From: an uncultured Bacilli bacterium
GTDB lineage: Bacteria > Bacillota_I > Bacilli_A > RF39 > UBA660
Assembly: GCA_934183165.1 (NCBI GenBank)
Contig: CAKPRZ010000011.1
Location: 1-29,361 of the forward strand
DNA length: 29,361 bases
Reading direction: 5' to 3'
Below the pieces are notes generated by a model that searched no databases, was not told where the DNA came from, and saw nothing but the letters and a program-made list of their open reading frames with translations. How positions within the stretch are numbered: position 1 is the first letter of the stretch; every line of letters begins with the position of its first letter. The position numbers and the translations under genes are program-made. Positions 15,511-24,131 of the stretch are shown piece after piece.

Positions 15511-15726
15511 TTACTTCCTATAGGTTATACGCCCACGTGTTAAATCGTAAGGTGATAGTTCTAACATTACAGTATCCCCCGGTAAGATGCGAATGTAGTT
15601 CATTCGTATTTTACCAGAAACGTGAGCTTCTACAATGTGTCCGTTTTCTAATTCGACTTTGAACTTACCACCTGGTATTATTTCTAATACCTTTCCTTCG
15701 ACCTCAATTGTGTCATCTTTTGCCAT
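15511..15726 (-). CDS. infA: Translation initiation factor IF-1
   Basis: 71 aa, standard length, a single OB-fold. MAKDDTIEVEGKVLE and SGKIRMNYIRILPGDTV are diagnostic, and the C-terminus is DLTRGRITYRK. IF-1 blocks the 30S A site during initiation together with IF-2 and IF-3. The gene starts 4 bp after the map stop, so translation is probably coupled. Confidence 0.97.
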   Translation of the reverse strand: MAKDDTIEVEGKVLEIIPGGKFKVELENGHIVEAHVSGKIRMNYIRILPGDTVMLELSPYDLTRGRITYRK

Positions 15727-15730
15727 CTTT

Positions 15731-16477
15731 TCACTCTCCTGTCAATATTTCATAGCCATCTTTAGTAACTACTATTGTATGTTCAAAATGAGCAGATGGG
15801 CTATCATCATCAGTAACAATGGTCCAACCATCGTCTAGCATATATATATCAGCAGTACCTAAATTAAGCATAGGCTCTACTGCAATAACCATGCCCTCTT
15901 TTAGCATTGGTCCAGTACCTTTTTTACCATAATTGGGTACATCTGGTTCTTCGTGTAATTCTGTTCCAACACCATGTCCAACTAATTCTTTTACAACACC
16001 TAGTTTATGATTAGTTGCATAAGTTTCAATTGCATTTGATACATCACCAATTCTATTACCAGGTTTTACCATTTTTAATCCTTCAAATAACGCCTTTTTG
16101 GTATGCTCTAATAAATATTTTTTATCATCATTAATATTTCCAACAGCATAGCTCCAAGCTGAATCGCCATGATAACCTTTATAACACGCACAAATATCAA
16201 TTGAAACAATATCACCATTTTTTAATTTCCTATTACTAGGAATACCATGTACAACCTCTTCATTTACACTTACACATAAAGTGGCTGGATATCCCTCATA
16301 ACCTTTACACGAAGGAGTAGCACCTTTACTTCTAATGAATTTTTCTGCTAATCTATCAAGTTTAGCAGTTGTTACTCCTTCTTTGATAAACGGTTTTAAA
16401 TACTGGTGGGTTAAATAGACTATATGACCAGCTTGCCTTAACAATTCTATTTCTCTTTGACTTTTAATTTTAATCAT
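15731..16477 (-). CDS. map: Methionine aminopeptidase, type I
   Basis: 248 aa, pita-bread fold. The five metal ligands D94, D105, H168, E201 and E232 are all present, with catalytic H78 in VVHGIP. It removes the initiator Met from nascent proteins after deformylation. There is no N-terminal zinc extension, so it is the short class Ia type. It starts 8 bp after adk and ends in TGA immediately before infA. Confidence 0.97.
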   Translation of the reverse strand: MIKIKSQREIELLRQAGHIVYLTHQYLKPFIKEGVTTAKLDRLAEKFIRSKGATPSCKGYEGYPATLCVSVNEEVVHGIPSNRKLKNGDIVSIDICACYKGYHGDSAWSYAVGNINDDKKYLLEHTKKALFEGLKMVKPGNRIGDVSNAIETYATNHKLGVVKELVGHGVGTELHEEPDVPNYGKKGTGPMLKEGMVIAVEPMLNLGTADIYMLDDGWTIVTDDDSPSAHFEHTIVVTKDGYEILTGE

Positions 16478-16485
16478 TTTCCACC

Positions 16486-17139
16486 TTAATTATTTAATAA
16501 TTTTTCTACTTGTTCTAATGTGTATAAATGTCCTTTACTTCCATCTATAACATGAAGAACTCCTTTTTCTTTATAGAAATCTATAAGTGGAGTAGTACTT
16601 TCTAAATAAGTTTGATATCTAGCTTCAAATGCTTCAGCATTATCATCTTTTCTTTGGTATAGTTCTCCACCACATTTATTACAATGTCCTTCTACTTTTG
16701 GAGCCATCTCAGTGCTATAAATATTGTGAATAGCACCACATTCTTTACACATATATCTACCAGTTATTCTTTCTAATAACATTTCTTTTGGTATATCCAA
16801 TACGATAACTAATCCAAGATCACGTCCTGATTTTTTTAGTATATTATCATATTCAACAGCTTGCTCTACATTCCTTGGAAATCCATCTAGGATATATCCA
16901 TTATCACAAGCTTTATCACTTAATTTATTTTCTAAAGCTGCATACACAATATCTGAAGTTACTAAACCACCAGACATTTGCATTTCATGAATTTTTTTAC
17001 CTAATTCATCACCTTTTGCAACTTGTTCTCTTAACAAGTCTCCTGTTGAAATATGCACATAGTCATATTTTTCAAGCAAATCTTTTGATAATGTACCTTT
17101 TCCTGCACCAGGTGCAGCAATTAAAATCAAATTCTTCAT
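16486..17139 (-). CDS. adk: Adenylate kinase, zinc-LID type
   Basis: 217 aa. The P-loop is APGAGKGT (9-16), and DGFPR (85-89) marks the AMP-binding/core region. The LID has four cysteines, C131, C134, C153 and C156 (CKEC ... CNKC), the structural zinc site of Gram-positive enzymes. It interconverts ATP plus AMP with two ADP. The common glycine before the P-loop proline is Ala here (LIAAPG instead of LIGPPG), a small departure. Its ATG lies one base after the secY stop, with the ribosome binding site inside secY. Confidence 0.97.
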   Translation of the reverse strand: MKNLILIAAPGAGKGTLSKDLLEKYDYVHISTGDLLREQVAKGDELGKKIHEMQMSGGLVTSDIVYAALENKLSDKACDNGYILDGFPRNVEQAVEYDNILKKSGRDLGLVIVLDIPKEMLLERITGRYMCKECGAIHNIYSTEMAPKVEGHCNKCGGELYQRKDDNAEAFEARYQTYLESTTPLIDFYKEKGVLHVIDGSKGHLYTLEQVEKLLNN

Positions 17140-17140
17140 A

Positions 17141-18403
17141 TTATCTTCTACTATACCCTTTCTTATAATTTCTAGATACTAAACTTCCCTCTAATTGTTT
17201 ATAAGTTTCAAGTGCAACACCAACTACGATTAGTAAACTTGTACCACCAATAGTTACAGTTGCTGATAAATCTGAAAGATTACTGAAAATTATTGGAAGA
17301 CCAGATATAATTACCAAGAAAATTCCACCTATAATAGTTAGTTTAGATAAAACTTTTGATATGTAATCTTCTGTATCTTTACCAGGTCTAACACCTGGAA
17401 TGAATCCACCATTTTCTTTTAAGTTCTTTGCTAGATCATCTGGCTTTAATTGAATAAATGTATAAAAATATGCGAAGAAGAATATTAATAATACAAATAT
17501 TATAAAACCTACAGGTTTAGTATAAGTTAAATATTTATTAACAAAACTAGTAAATCCATCTTTCTTTATAAATTGAGCAATAGTTGCTGGTATTGCTAAT
17601 AAACTTGAAGCAAATATTACAGGAATTACCCCTGCAGTATTAACTTTAATTGGCATAAATGATTGATTAGAATACACACTTGTTGATTTGTTTGCATATT
17701 GAATTGGAATCTTTCTTTCAGCTTGTTCTACAAATATTACTCCAATTACTATTAAGAAATAAACTATTACAAATGCTACAAATAATGTAATACCTAACCA
17801 AGTAGCAAGATTACCACTTGTTATCAACTCTTTAAAAGCTGTCATAAACATATTAGGTAATGTTGCAATGATACCAGCCATAATTATTAGTGAAATACCA
17901 TTACCAATACCCTTTTGTGTTACTTGATCACCTAACCATAAAAGGAAAGATGTACCAGCTGTTAAAACAGTAGCCACATACATATAATCAAGTGTTGATT
18001 TTCCACTTCCTAAAAAAGCATAAGAAAATGCAAAACCTTCAATAAATGCAAATATTATACCCATGTATCTAGTGATTTGATTCAATTTTTGACGTCCTAC
18101 TGGACCTTGATCTTTCAACTCACTAAAATAAGGGAAAATATCCATTTGTAATAATTGAACAATAATTGATGCTGTAATATATGGCATAACACCTAAAGCA
18201 AATATTGAAAATTGCTTTAATGCTCCTCCACCCATTACATTAATTAATTCAAGGAATCCTAAATTAACTGTAACATCAGCGGTTCCAGGAACTTGTACTC
18301 CTGTACCAACTATAAATATTAACAAAGCACCTAATGTGAAAAGTATTCTAATTCTTAAATCTTTATTTGTAGGTGCAAATAATTGTTTCATTGTTTGAAA
18401 CAT
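17141..18403 (-). CDS. secY: Protein translocase subunit SecY
   Basis: 420 aa with ten membrane helices, the channel of the Sec translocon. It has the plug-region segment GVMPYITASIIVQLL, the QKGIGNGISLIIMAGI loop after helix 4, and the C-terminal cytoplasmic loop GGFIPGVRPGKDTEDYISKVLSKLT that docks ribosomes and SecA. It exports the secreted adhesin and lipoproteins of this cell. It directly follows rplO. Confidence 0.97.
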   Translation of the reverse strand: MFQTMKQLFAPTNKDLRIRILFTLGALLIFIVGTGVQVPGTADVTVNLGFLELINVMGGGALKQFSIFALGVMPYITASIIVQLLQMDIFPYFSELKDQGPVGRQKLNQITRYMGIIFAFIEGFAFSYAFLGSGKSTLDYMYVATVLTAGTSFLLWLGDQVTQKGIGNGISLIIMAGIIATLPNMFMTAFKELITSGNLATWLGITLFVAFVIVYFLIVIGVIFVEQAERKIPIQYANKSTSVYSNQSFMPIKVNTAGVIPVIFASSLLAIPATIAQFIKKDGFTSFVNKYLTYTKPVGFIIFVLLIFFFAYFYTFIQLKPDDLAKNLKENGGFIPGVRPGKDTEDYISKVLSKLTIIGGIFLVIISGLPIIFSNLSDLSATVTIGGTSLLIVVGVALETYKQLEGSLVSRNYKKGYSRR

Positions 18404-18404
18404 A

Positions 18405-18848
18405 TTACATCACCTCAAACTTACTTCCAGATTCTTCGATTTTTTCAATAGCACTAGCCGAAAACTTTTGTGCTTGAATAGTTAATTTTTTGTTTAAAGT
18501 TCCATTACCTAGAACTTTGATACCATCTAATTGTTTTTTTACTAATCCTACTTCTTTTAATAAAGCAGGTGTTACTAAAGTACCATCTTCAAATATATTT
18601 AAATCACCTACATTAATAGTAGCATATCTAGTTTTAAATTCATAATTTGAAAATCCTCTTTTTGGTAATCTTCTATATAATGGTAATTGTCCACCTTCGA
18701 AAACTGGATTTACTCCACCACCACTACGAGCATTTTGTCCTTTATGTCCTTTTCCACTAGTCTTTCCAAGACCACTACCAGGTCCACGTCCTACAATCTT
18801 TCTTTTTTGTTTTGCACCAATATTTCTTTCTAATTCATGTAATTTCAT
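18405..18848 (-). CDS. rplO: 50S ribosomal protein L15
   Basis: 147 aa. MKLHELERNIGAKQKRKIVGRGPGSGLGKTSGKGHKGQNARSG-type glycine/basic N-terminus is diagnostic. L15 is a late assembly protein in the core of the 50S. Its start overlaps the rpsE stop by one base (TAATG), so the rpmD gene normally found between the two is missing. Confidence 0.97.
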   Translation of the reverse strand: MKLHELERNIGAKQKRKIVGRGPGSGLGKTSGKGHKGQNARSGGGVNPVFEGGQLPLYRRLPKRGFSNYEFKTRYATINVGDLNIFEDGTLVTPALLKEVGLVKKQLDGIKVLGNGTLNKKLTIQAQKFSASAIEKIEESGSKFEVM

Positions 18849-19357
18849 TATCCCAAAATCTCCTCTACTGTTTTTCCTCTTAATTTTGCAACATGTTCTG
18901 GTGTTTTAATTTGTTTTAGTGCATCGATTGTAGCTCCTGCCATATTACTCTTTGTTCTTGATCCTAGTGATTTAGATAAAATATCTTGAATTCCTGCAAG
19001 TTCAAGTACAGCTCTTACTGCACCCCCTGCAATAACTCCAGTACCTGGCGCAGCTGGTATTAAAACAACTTTTGCAGCTCCAGCAACTCCATTTACTTCA
19101 TGAGCAATAGTTCTATTATCTGTTAAAGGTACTTTTATTAAATTTTTATTAGCAGTTTGAATTGCTTTTTTTATTGCATCAGGTACTTCGTTTGCTTTTC
19201 CGACACCTAATCCAACTTTTCCTTTTCTATCCCCAACAACAACAGTAGCTGAGAATCTTCTTTGTCTACCACCTTTGTTAACTTTAACAACGCTTTTAAT
19301 TTCGACAACTAATTCTTCTAATGTTTTTGCTTTTGGGTCATTTTTTCTATTTTGCAT
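18848..19357 (-). CDS. rpsE: 30S ribosomal protein S5
   Basis: 169 aa. The N-terminal dsRBD-like domain includes VNKGGRQRRFSATVVVGDRKGKVG, the loop linked to spectinomycin and decoding fidelity. The C-terminal half contains APGTGVIAGGAVRAVLELAGI. S5 sits at the mRNA entry channel with S3 and S4. The stop is fused with the rplO start. Confidence 0.97.
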   Translation of the reverse strand: MQNRKNDPKAKTLEELVVEIKSVVKVNKGGRQRRFSATVVVGDRKGKVGLGVGKANEVPDAIKKAIQTANKNLIKVPLTDNRTIAHEVNGVAGAAKVVLIPAAPGTGVIAGGAVRAVLELAGIQDILSKSLGSRTKSNMAGATIDALKQIKTPEHVAKLRGKTVEEILG

Positions 19358-19370
19358 AAATACCCTCCTA

Positions 19371-19733
19371 TTAGAATTCTAATCCGTTCTCACGTGCAGC
19401 TTCTGCTAAAGCTTTTACACGTCCATGATAAAGATGTCCACCTCTATCAAATACAACTTCTTTTATGTTTGCTTTTTGTGCTCTATCAGCCAATAACTTT
19501 CCAACTTTTGCAGCAGCTTCAACATTGCTACCATTAGTTAGTTTTAATTCTTTATCAATTGATGAAGCACTCACTAAAGTGACACCATTTTCATCATCTA
19601 TAAGTTGAGCAAATATATTAGAATTAGATCTATATACGCTTAATCTTGGAACTGCCACAGTACCATGCATATTAGTTCTTATTCTTTCATGTCTTGCTTT
19701 ACGCATAACATTTTTTGACACTTTATTTATCAT
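19371..19733 (-). CDS. rplR: 50S ribosomal protein L18
   Basis: 120 aa. RKARHERIRTNMHGTVAVPRLSVYRSNSNIFAQLIDD and the C-terminal VVFDRGGHLYHGRVKALAEAARENGLEF are typical. L18 binds 5S rRNA in the central protuberance with L5. It lies between rplF and rpsE in the normal order. Confidence 0.97.
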   Translation of the reverse strand: MINKVSKNVMRKARHERIRTNMHGTVAVPRLSVYRSNSNIFAQLIDDENGVTLVSASSIDKELKLTNGSNVEAAAKVGKLLADRAQKANIKEVVFDRGGHLYHGRVKALAEAARENGLEF

Positions 19734-19758
19734 AAGTAACTTCTCCTTATCTTATATT

Positions 19759-20295
19759 TTAAGCAGCTTTTTTACCTTCCTTGCGACGAATATGTTCATC
19801 TTTGTAACGAATTCCCTTACCTTTATAAGGCTCTGGACTTCTTACTTTTCTGATGTTTGCTGCAAATTCGCCAACCTTAACTTTATCAATACCTTTTACA
19901 GAAATTTCTGTATTTGAAGTAGCTTCTACAGATAATCCTTCAGGTATTTCCATCTCAACTGGATGTGAATATCCTGCATTAATTACAAGTACATTTCCTT
20001 TTAATGTAAAACGGTAACCAACACCAATGATTTCAAGATCTTTTTGGAATCCATGTGTAACACCATTAATCATATTAGATATATTGGCATTTGTTGTACC
20101 ATGCATAGCCTTTAATCTATTAGTATCATTTTCTCTTAAAACTTCAAGAGTATTATCTTCAACTTTTACTGTTATACCATTTGTAATTTCAGTTGATAAT
20201 TCTCCTTTTGGTCCTTTCACAGTAATTATATCATTATTTTGTTCAATTGTAACTCCAGCAGGAATCTCTAGTTTTCTATTTCCTATACGACTCAT
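19759..20295 (-). CDS. rplF: 50S ribosomal protein L6
   Basis: 178 aa, two tandem L6 domains. MSRIGNRKLEIPAGVTI opens the first, and the second ends VRSPEPYKGKGIRYKDEHIRRKEGKKAA. L6 lies by the factor-binding site near the sarcin-ricin loop. It is 26 bp after rpsH. Confidence 0.97.
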   Translation of the reverse strand: MSRIGNRKLEIPAGVTIEQNNDIITVKGPKGELSTEITNGITVKVEDNTLEVLRENDTNRLKAMHGTTNANISNMINGVTHGFQKDLEIIGVGYRFTLKGNVLVINAGYSHPVEMEIPEGLSVEATSNTEISVKGIDKVKVGEFAANIRKVRSPEPYKGKGIRYKDEHIRRKEGKKAA

Positions 20296-20321
20296 CTTCA
20301 GGCCTCCTTACACTTTTGTTA

Positions 20322-20723
20322 CTACCAAATATAAGCAAGAACTTCTCCACCAAGATTTTGTTTACGAGCTTCTTTATCAGTCATTATTCCTTTTGATGTA
20401 GAAATAATAGCTATACCTAAACCATTTAATACTTTAGGAATTTCATCGTTTTTAGCATAAACTCTTAATCCTGGCTTTGAAATACGCTTTAATCCAGTAA
20501 TTACTCTTTCTTTCTTTTCACCATATTTAAGTGTTAATTCAATAGTTCCTTGAACTGTATCTTTAACAACTTTATAATCTTTAATAAATCCTTCTTCTTT
20601 TAAAATTCTAGCAAGTTCAATCTTCATTTTTGAAGCAGGCACTGAAACATCAGTATAACGCATTGCATTAGCATTACGAATACGTGTTAACATATCTGCG
20701 ATTGTATCAGTTACTACAGCCAT
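20322..20723 (-). CDS. rpsH: 30S ribosomal protein S8
   Basis: 133 aa. TDTIADMLTRIRNAN and the C-terminal STSKGIMTDKEARKQNLGGEVLAYIW are diagnostic. S8 is a primary binder of 16S helix 21. In E. coli it is the feedback repressor of spc mRNA; whether that holds here is unknown. Confidence 0.97.
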   Translation of the reverse strand: MAVVTDTIADMLTRIRNANAMRYTDVSVPASKMKIELARILKEEGFIKDYKVVKDTVQGTIELTLKYGEKKERVITGLKRISKPGLRVYAKNDEIPKVLNGLGIAIISTSKGIMTDKEARKQNLGGEVLAYIW

Positions 20724-20743
20724 TTTAAATCCTCCTTCCCAAA

Positions 20744-20929
20744 TTACCAGCTTGATTTTTTAACACCTGGTATTTGTCCTTTATAAGCTAATTCTCTAAA
20801 GCAAATACGGCAAATTCCAAATTTGCTCATAACAGCATGTGGTCTACCACATTGTTTACAACGTGTATATTCACGAACTTTAAATTTTTGCTTTTTGTTA
20901 GCTTTAACAATCATACTTTTTTTTGCCAT
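20744..20929 (-). CDS. rpsN: 30S ribosomal protein S14, type Z (zinc)
   Basis: 61 aa, the short zinc-ribbon form. C24 and C27 (CKQC) with C40 and C43 (CRIC) bind zinc, and the tail GQIPGVKKSSW is conserved. S14 sits in the 30S head. It is 14 bp from rplE in the standard spc position. Confidence 0.97.
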   Translation of the reverse strand: MAKKSMIVKANKKQKFKVREYTRCKQCGRPHAVMSKFGICRICFRELAYKGQIPGVKKSSW

Positions 20930-20943
20930 TATTTACCCTCCAA

Positions 20944-21483
20944 TTACTTTTTAAATGGAATTCCAAGTTTATCTAATAAATCAAAAGCTTCTTTGTTAGT
21001 TTTGGCAGTTGTTACGAAAACAATATCCATTCCACGAACTTTAACAACATCATCATACTCAATTTCTGAGAAGATTAATTGTTCTTTGATTCCTAGAGTG
21101 TAATTGCCACGTCCATCAAATGCTTTAGAAGAAACACCACGGAAATCTCTTACATGAGGTAATCCAACTGTTACTAACTTATCTAAGAAGTTATACATGT
21201 TTTCTCCTCTTAATGTAACTTTACATCCAATAGCTTGTCCTTCCCTAACTTTGAATCCTGCTACTGATTTTTTTGCTTTTGTTATTACTGGTTTTTGACC
21301 TGCAATAAGTTCAAGATCATGTACAGCTGCATCTAATAATTTAGAATTGCTAGTTGCATCTCCTACTCCCATATTAATAACAATTTTGTCTAATTTAGGA
21401 ACTTCCATAACTGATTTATAATTATGTTCTTTCATTAAACTTGGAACAATTTCATTTAAATACTTTTCTTTTAGGCGGTTCAT
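20944..21483 (-). CDS. rplE: 50S ribosomal protein L5
   Basis: 179 aa. MNRLKEKYLNEIVPSLMKEHNYKSVMEVPKLDKIVINMGVGDA and GLPHVRDFRGVSSKAFDGRGNYTLGIKEQ match the family. L5 binds 5S rRNA and touches the P-site tRNA through its loop. Length is normal. Confidence 0.97.
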   Translation of the reverse strand: MNRLKEKYLNEIVPSLMKEHNYKSVMEVPKLDKIVINMGVGDATSNSKLLDAAVHDLELIAGQKPVITKAKKSVAGFKVREGQAIGCKVTLRGENMYNFLDKLVTVGLPHVRDFRGVSSKAFDGRGNYTLGIKEQLIFSEIEYDDVVKVRGMDIVFVTTAKTNKEAFDLLDKLGIPFKK

Positions 21484-21501
21484 ATTGTTACCCTCCTTCC
21501 A

Positions 21502-21810
21502 CTAATCAATCTTTTCATTTGATTTTTTAGTTATTCTTACTTTTTTATTATTTTTATCGATAGTATGTCCGATTCTAGTTCTTTTCTTTGTTTTTGGATC
21601 TATAATCATAACATTTGAAGCATGAATTGGTGCTTCCACTTCTAAGATTCCACCTGTTTCATTTTGAGTTGCTTTCTTATGTTTCTTTATTATATTGCAT
21701 CCTTCAACGATTACTTTATTTTCACTTCTTAAAACTTTTGTAATCTTTCCTTCTTTACCTTTACTAGATCCAGCAATTACTACGACTTTATCTCCTACTT
21801 TAAAGTTCAT
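21502..21810 (-). CDS. rplX: 50S ribosomal protein L24
   Basis: 102 aa. The N-terminal KOW motif is FKVGDKVVVIAGSSKGKEGKI, and IHASNVMIIDPKTKKRTRIG follows. L24 starts 50S assembly and lies by the tunnel exit. It is 11 bp from rplN. Confidence 0.97.
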   Translation of the reverse strand: MNFKVGDKVVVIAGSSKGKEGKITKVLRSENKVIVEGCNIIKKHKKATQNETGGILEVEAPIHASNVMIIDPKTKKRTRIGHTIDKNNKKVRITKKSNEKID

Positions 21811-21821
21811 AATATCCTCCT

Positions 21822-22190
21822 TTATAGCACTTCTTTAGCTAAAGATACTATTTTCATGTAATCTGCATCACGAAGTTCACGTGCTACAGGTCCAAAGATA
21901 CGAGTTCCTACTGGACTCTTGTCATCTCTAATAATTACACAAGCATTATCATCAAATTTGATATAAGATCCATCAGGTCTTCTAACACCAAATTTACTTC
22001 TAACGATAACAGCCTTAACTACTTTTCCTTTTTTTACAGTTCCATTAGGTGTGGCTTTTTTAATTGTACCAACAACTATGTCACCGATATTACCAGTTTT
22101 TACTTTGCTTCCACCAAGTACACGAATTACTAAAAGTTCTTTTGCACCTGAGTTGTCAGCAACTTTTAAACGACTTTCTTGTTGTAACAT
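21822..22190 (-). CDS. rplN: 50S ribosomal protein L14
   Basis: 122 aa. MLQQESRLKVADNSGAKE and KSPVGTRIFGPVARELRD are highly conserved. L14 forms intersubunit bridges with 16S helix 14 and is the docking site of the silencing factor RsfS. Length is the family standard. Confidence 0.97.
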   Translation of the reverse strand: MLQQESRLKVADNSGAKELLVIRVLGGSKVKTGNIGDIVVGTIKKATPNGTVKKGKVVKAVIVRSKFGVRRPDGSYIKFDDNACVIIRDDKSPVGTRIFGPVARELRDADYMKIVSLAKEVL

Positions 22191-22216
22191 AAATTATTTC
22201 CTCCTTCACCTAAGAG

Positions 22217-22474
22217 TTATAAAATAACTGCTTCTTTTATTATTTCTTTTAAATAGAATCTTTTAGTAGCAGACAAAGGCCTAGTTTCAACTATTCTAAC
22301 TGTATCTCCTACTTTAGCTTTATTTGATTCATCATGTACAGCATATTTTTTAGAGTATTTTACCCTTTTACCATACAAAGGATGTTTTTTATAAGTTTCA
22401 ACTAAAACTGTAATTGTTTTATTATTTTTATCACTTACAACTTTTCCAACTAATTCTTTACTTACTTTTTTCAT
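22217..22474 (-). CDS. rpsQ: 30S ribosomal protein S17
   Basis: 85 aa, OB-fold. KELVGKVVSDKNNKTITVLVE and VRIVETRPLSATKRFYL are diagnostic. The frame is open to 22492, but GGGGAGGT sits just before ATG 22474, giving the normal N-terminus MKKVSKEL. The ribosome binding site overlaps the end of rpmC. Confidence 0.96.
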   Translation of the reverse strand: MKKVSKELVGKVVSDKNNKTITVLVETYKKHPLYGKRVKYSKKYAVHDESNKAKVGDTVRIVETRPLSATKRFYLKEIIKEAVIL

Positions 22475-22484
22475 GTGACCTCCC

Positions 22485-22679
22485 CTAATCATTTAACTCA
22501 CGCTCGCGTAAGACTGTTTTTAGTCTTGCAACAAGGTGCCTTAACTCTCTTATTCTTGAAGGTTTTTCTAAATTACCAGTTGCTTGTTGGAAACGTAAAT
22601 TGAATAATTCTTCTTTAGTTTCTTTAATTTTTGCATTGATTTCTTCAGTGGTTAGATTTCTAATTTCATTAACCTTCAT
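22485..22679 (-). CDS. rpmC: 50S ribosomal protein L29
   Basis: 64 aa, the helical hairpin typical of L29: MKVNEIRNLTTEEI and FNLRFQQATGNLEKPSRIRELR. L29 is at the tunnel exit beside L23 and helps dock SRP and trigger factor. The start overlaps the rplP end by 11 bases, so translation is coupled. Confidence 0.96.
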   Translation of the reverse strand: MKVNEIRNLTTEEINAKIKETKEELFNLRFQQATGNLEKPSRIRELRHLVARLKTVLRERELND

Positions 22680-23103
22680 TTATATCACCACCATTTTCTT
22701 TCATTACGAATTTTGTTTTAATAGGTAACTTATGTGAAGCAAGCCTTAATGCTTCTCTTGCTACTTCTTCAGTAACTCCAGAAATTTCAAACATTATTTT
22801 TCCTTCTTTTACAACTGCTACCCATTTTTCAACATTACCTTTACCTTTACCTTGACGTGTTCCTAAAGGTTTTTGAGTTAAAGGTAAGTGTGGAAATATG
22901 TTAATCCATACTTTTCCACCACGTTTCATATAACGTGTCATAGCAATACGAGCTGCTTCGATTTGATTAGCTGTAATCCAAGCACCTTCTTTAGCTTGAA
23001 GTCCATATTCTCCAAAGCTTAATGTTGTATTACCTTTTGCATGGCCTTCATAAGGTAATCTATGAACACGACGATATTTTGTTCTTGCTGGTATTAGTGC
23101 CAT
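22669..23103 (-). CDS. rplP: 50S ribosomal protein L16
   Basis: 144 aa. FGEYGLQAKEGAWITANQIEAARIAMTRYMKRGGKVWI is the family core. L16 organises the A-site tRNA and peptidyl-transferase region. The N-terminus (ALIPARTKYRRVHRLPYEGHAKG) has the YEG variant of Mollicutes-like L16 rather than the usual HRGKMRG. The conserved loop RMGxGKG reads TRQGKGKG, a Met-to-Gln change beside the arginine that is hydroxylated in E. coli. Confidence 0.96.
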   Translation of the reverse strand: MALIPARTKYRRVHRLPYEGHAKGNTTLSFGEYGLQAKEGAWITANQIEAARIAMTRYMKRGGKVWINIFPHLPLTQKPLGTRQGKGKGNVEKWVAVVKEGKIMFEISGVTEEVAREALRLASHKLPIKTKFVMKENGGDINEG

Positions 23104-23105
23104 TA

Positions 23106-23759
23106 TTAATTACCTCCTTTAGCCTTTTTATCTTGAAGAATTTCTCCTCTATATATCCATACTTTGATACCAATCTTACCATAAGTAGTATCAGCTTCAC
23201 TTGTTGCGTAATCAATATCTGCTCTTAATGTATGTAGAGGAATTGTTCCTTCAGTATAACCTTCGCTTCTTGCCATATCAGCTCCGCCAAGACGACCAGA
23301 TACTAAAGTTTTGATTCCTTTAACTCCACCCTTCATAGCGTTTCTAATTGCACGTTTTTGAGCCATTCTAAATGATGCTCTATTCTCAATTTGATTTGCG
23401 ATTGATTGAGCTACTAAATTAGCATCAACTTCTGGTTTCTTTATATCTACTATAGATATTTGAATATTCTCACCAACCAAATTTGACATTTCTTTTTTTA
23501 ACTTTTCTATTTCTTCTCCACCACGGCCAATTATAATTCCTGGTTTTGAAGTATGAATAGTTATTTCTGTTCTTTTGTTATTTCTTTCGATTTCAACTTT
23601 ACTAACAGATGCATCTTTTAATTTTTTTTCTAATACTTTACGAATTTTCATATCATTTTCTAGGCATTTTGAAAAATCATTATTGTTTGCATACCATTTA
23701 GCTTCCCAGTCTTTATTGATTCCAATTCTAAGTCCCACTGGACTAACTTTTTGACCCAT
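23106..23759 (-). CDS. rpsC: 30S ribosomal protein S3
   Basis: 217 aa. MGQKVSPVGLRIGINKDWEAKWYA opens the protein. A KH domain with the GRGG loop (PGIIIGRGGEEIEKLKKE) lies in the first half, and the C-terminal half has RMAQKRAIRNAMKGGVKGIK and WIYRGEI. S3 forms the mRNA entry helicase with S4 and S5. It is 17 bp after rplV. Confidence 0.97.
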   Translation of the reverse strand: MGQKVSPVGLRIGINKDWEAKWYANNNDFSKCLENDMKIRKVLEKKLKDASVSKVEIERNNKRTEITIHTSKPGIIIGRGGEEIEKLKKEMSNLVGENIQISIVDIKKPEVDANLVAQSIANQIENRASFRMAQKRAIRNAMKGGVKGIKTLVSGRLGGADMARSEGYTEGTIPLHTLRADIDYATSEADTTYGKIGIKVWIYRGEILQDKKAKGGN

Positions 23760-23776
23760 ATTAACCTCCTTACAGA

Positions 23777-24109
23777 TTATTTGCTAGCCACTGTAATAAT
23801 TATGTGACTAGTTCTTTTATCATTATGTCCTATATGACTACGTGAATCAAACATATGTCTTTTCATTACAGGACCCGCATCTACTCTTGCTTCTTTTACA
23901 AAAAGTTCTTCTACTTTAGCTCCATTATTGTTAACTGCGTTAGCAATAGCTGAATCTAAAACTTTTTTAGTAAGCCTTGCTGGCTTTTTATTCATATTAT
24001 TTAATATGTCTAATGCAACTTTAACATCTTTACCACGAATTAAATCTGCAACTAATCTTGCTTTAATAGGTGATACTCTAAGAGTTTTTGCAATTGCTCT
24101 TGCTTCCAT
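23777..24109 (-). CDS. rplV: 50S ribosomal protein L22 with an atypical tunnel loop
   Basis: 110 aa, the same length as E. coli L22. The globular body is normal: RVSPIKARLVADLIRGKDVKVALDIL, KVLDSAIANAVNNNGA and the closing KRTSHIIITV. The tip of the long beta-hairpin that lines the nascent-peptide tunnel, residues 85-97, reads HMFDSRSHIGHND. E. coli has IMPRAKGRADRIL there, and most bacteria keep PRAxGRA. The substitution is residue-for-residue with no gap. The other two frames across this stretch hit stops, so it is not a simple frameshift. This hairpin is where L22 mutations affect macrolide action and peptide-dependent stalling. Confidence 0.95.
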   Translation of the reverse strand: MEARAIAKTLRVSPIKARLVADLIRGKDVKVALDILNNMNKKPARLTKKVLDSAIANAVNNNGAKVEELFVKEARVDAGPVMKRHMFDSRSHIGHNDKRTSHIIITVASK

Positions 24110-24131
24110 TTATTTTTCCCTCCTAGCCATT

